Shown: positions 4,180-5,490 of the stretch, piece after piece
How positions within the stretch are numbered: position 1 is the first letter of the stretch
How the letters are laid out: the number at the start of each line of letters is the position of its first letter
Source of the DNA: Wenzhouxiangella sp.
GTDB taxonomy: Bacteria > Pseudomonadota > Gammaproteobacteria > Xanthomonadales > Wenzhouxiangellaceae
Length of the DNA: 5,490 bases
Direction of reading: 5' to 3'
Assembly: GCA_007127425.1 (NCBI GenBank)
Contig: SKZJ01000224.1
Location: forward strand, 1-5,490
Notes under the pieces: model-generated
Seen by the model: only the letters and a program-made list of their open reading frames with translations
What the model was told of the DNA's origin: nothing
Database searches by the model: none
Translations under genes and position numbers: made by a program

Positions 4180-5490
4180 CCCAACCTCCGCTGCCACCAT
4201 CCCGTGGCGCTCGCGGCCGAGCAGGCGCTGCAGGAAGCGCACGAAGTCGTCCCCGATCAGGTACAGGGTCGGGATCAGCAGCAGCGTGATGACGGTGGCG
4301 AAGACGATGCCGAAGGCCAGCGACACGGCCATCGGGATCACGATCTGGGCCTGCAGGCTCTTCTCGAAGAAGATGATGGGCGCCAGCCCCAGGAAGGTGG
4401 TCGCCGAAGTCAGGATGATCGGGCGGAAACGCGAACGGGCGGCCCGGATCGCGGCTTCCACCCGCGTTTCACCGGCGCGGCGGTAGCGGTTGACGAAGTC
4501 GACCAGGATCAGGCTGTCGTTGACCACCACGCCGGCGAGGGCGACGATGCCGAAGGCCGACATCATGCTGACCGGGATATTCATGATCCAGTGCCCGAGC
4601 AGGGCGCCGATGGTGCCGAACGGGATCACCATCATGATCAGCACCGGCTGCAGGTAAGACTTCAGCGGAACGGCAATAAGGGCATAGATCAGGAACAACG
4701 CCAGGGCGGTGCCGGCCAGCAGTTCGATTTCCATCTGCTCGCGCTCACGGGTCATGCCGCCGATCCGGTAGTCCACTCCGGGATGCCCGGCGATGATCTC
4801 CGGCAGGTGATCGTTGCGCAGCTCGGCGGTGATCGGGCCGGATTCGGCCACGTCTGAATCGACTCTTGCCGTCACGCTGATCGAGCGCTCGCGATTAAAG
4901 CGGCGGATCACCGAGGGGCTTGAGCCGGATTCGATGTCGGCAACGGCACCGAACGGCACCTGCGCGCCGTCGGGCGTGCGGATGCGCATGTCTTCGAGGT
5001 AGCCTTCGGAGCGCCGCTCGGCCCGCGGGAAGCGCACCATCACGCGTACCTCGTCCTGTCCCCGTTGCAGGCGCTGGACTTCCTCACCGTAGAACGCCTG
5101 GCGGACCTGTTGGGCCAGGTCCTGCTGGCTCAGACCGAGCTGTTCAGCCTCGGGGCGGATGCGAAGCTGCAGTTCGCGCATGCCGCCGTCAAAGGAATTG
5201 CGAATGTCGTAGACGCCGTCATACTGGCCGATCTGTTCTTCCAGGCGCGCGGCGGCCAGTTCCAGCATCGCCAGGTCACGCCCGACCAGCTGGAACGAGA
5301 TATCCGGGCCGCCGCCGGGGCCGCCCGCACTGCCGATTTCGAGGATGCGCGAGCCGGGAATCTCGCCTACCGTATCGCGCCACCGCCGTTCGATATCGCG
5401 CACGGTGACCGGTGAGTCCTCCATCTTGGTCAGTTCGACAAAGATCTGACCATTGGTGTCCGACCCTGACCAGGCAAACATGGACCGGAC
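4177..5490 (-). CDS. RND efflux transporter, AcrB-like, C-terminal part (5' end off window)
   Basis: The frame stays open to the right edge, so about 437 codons of a pump normally near 1,000-1,050 residues are seen, and the ATG at 5479-5481 is internal. Numbering from that Met: a periplasmic porter region spans roughly 1-245, including a glycine-rich loop SAGGPGGGPDISF (51-63). Then come five membrane segments matching TM8-TM12 of RND proteins, near 252-271, 277-299, 304-328, 355-372 and 381-409, ending in a short basic cytoplasmic tail. The TM10 signature is GVVVNDSLILVDF (317-329); the lysine of AcrB TM10 (Lys940) is replaced by Asn321, with Asp322 next to it. This resembles the AcrB/AcrD/AcrF-like group of uncharacterised exporters more than classical multidrug AcrB. 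Such pumps use proton motive force and normally need a periplasmic adaptor, probably encoded upstream outside the window. Substrate unknown. Confidence 0.93.
   Translation of the reverse strand, partial: VRSMFAWSGSDTNGQIFVELTKMEDSPVTVRDIERRWRDTVGEIPGSRILEIGSAGGPGGGPDISFQLVGRDLAMLELAAARLEEQIGQYDGVYDIRNSFDGGMRELQLRIRPEAEQLGLSQQDLAQQVRQAFYGEEVQRLQRGQDEVRVMVRFPRAERRSEGYLEDMRIRTPDGAQVPFGAVADIESGSSPSVIRRFNRERSISVTARVDSDVAESGPITAELRNDHLPEIIAGHPGVDYRIGGMTREREQMEIELLAGTALALFLIYALIAVPLKSYLQPVLIMMVIPFGTIGALLGHWIMNIPVSMMSAFGIVALAGVVVNDSLILVDFVNRYRRAGETRVEAAIRAARSRFRPIILTSATTFLGLAPIIFFEKSLQAQIVIPMAVSLAFGIVFATVITLLLIPTLYLIGDDFVRFLQRLLGRERHGMVAAEVG

Noticed and set aside
3964..4857. Plus-strand open frame (297 codons) starting in the repeat tract and running antisense to the RND gene
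   Set aside because: It crosses the heptad repeats and the spacer and yields a Gln/Asp/His-rich sequence with no domain; the opposite strand is a clear RND transporter.
4177..5481. Complete short RND-like protein starting at the ATG at 5479-5481
   Set aside because: The frame remains open to the window edge and the visible part begins inside the periplasmic domain, so the gene is cut by the window rather than truncated.

Overview
The window reads as GC-rich chromosomal DNA from a gammaproteobacterium. The NAPRTase/nicotinamidase gene pair, the RssA-like patatin, the RND pump and the compact overlapping gene layout fit that group. A Xanthomonadales- or Chromatiales-like relative is my guess from overall style; no marker gene settles it. 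There are no signs of phage, transposon, CRISPR or RNA genes.

Layout from left to right. (1) Positions 1-1259, minus strand: a two-gene unit, an RssA-type patatin-like phospholipase followed by an unrecognised small acidic protein that overlaps it by 20 bp. (2) Positions 1260-1364: a spacer with a possible promoter for the patatin gene and a run of 7-bp repeats trailing pncB. (3) Positions 1365-3208, minus strand: pncA and pncB, overlapping by ATGA. These are two consecutive steps of NAD salvage: nicotinamide to nicotinate, then to nicotinate mononucleotide. (4) Positions 3209-3335: a divergent intergenic region with a good Shine-Dalgarno for pncA, an inverted repeat across its start codon, and a terminator-like hairpin pointing toward the next gene. 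(5) Positions 3336-3980, plus strand: a small integral-membrane di-iron hydroxylase of the fatty acid hydroxylase/sterol desaturase family. (6) Positions 3981-4176: a convergent spacer with facing 7-bp repeat tracts. (7) Positions 4177-5490, minus strand: the C-terminal part of an RND efflux transporter, whose start lies beyond the right edge.

The most unusual signal is not a gene. A tandem or near-tandem tract of period 7 lies at or just past every visible 3' end of a transcription unit: after the patatin/small-protein unit, across the pncB stop, across the hydroxylase stop, and weakly across the RND stop with a stronger tract 60 bp further on. The unit sequence differs by locus, but on the sense strand of the adjacent gene each clear unit can be phased to carry GG every seven bases (GGTTCTA, GGTGAAA, GGAAGAC, GGGACTC, GGTTTAG). 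No such tract lies at the two gene junctions inside operons. At the pncB and hydroxylase ends the tract supplies the last codons and the stop. At the convergent pair the two tracts are inverted and could form a stem of about 22 bp. Three of the four 3' ends show no conventional intrinsic terminator in the sequence visible here; the fourth (leftmost) runs off the window.
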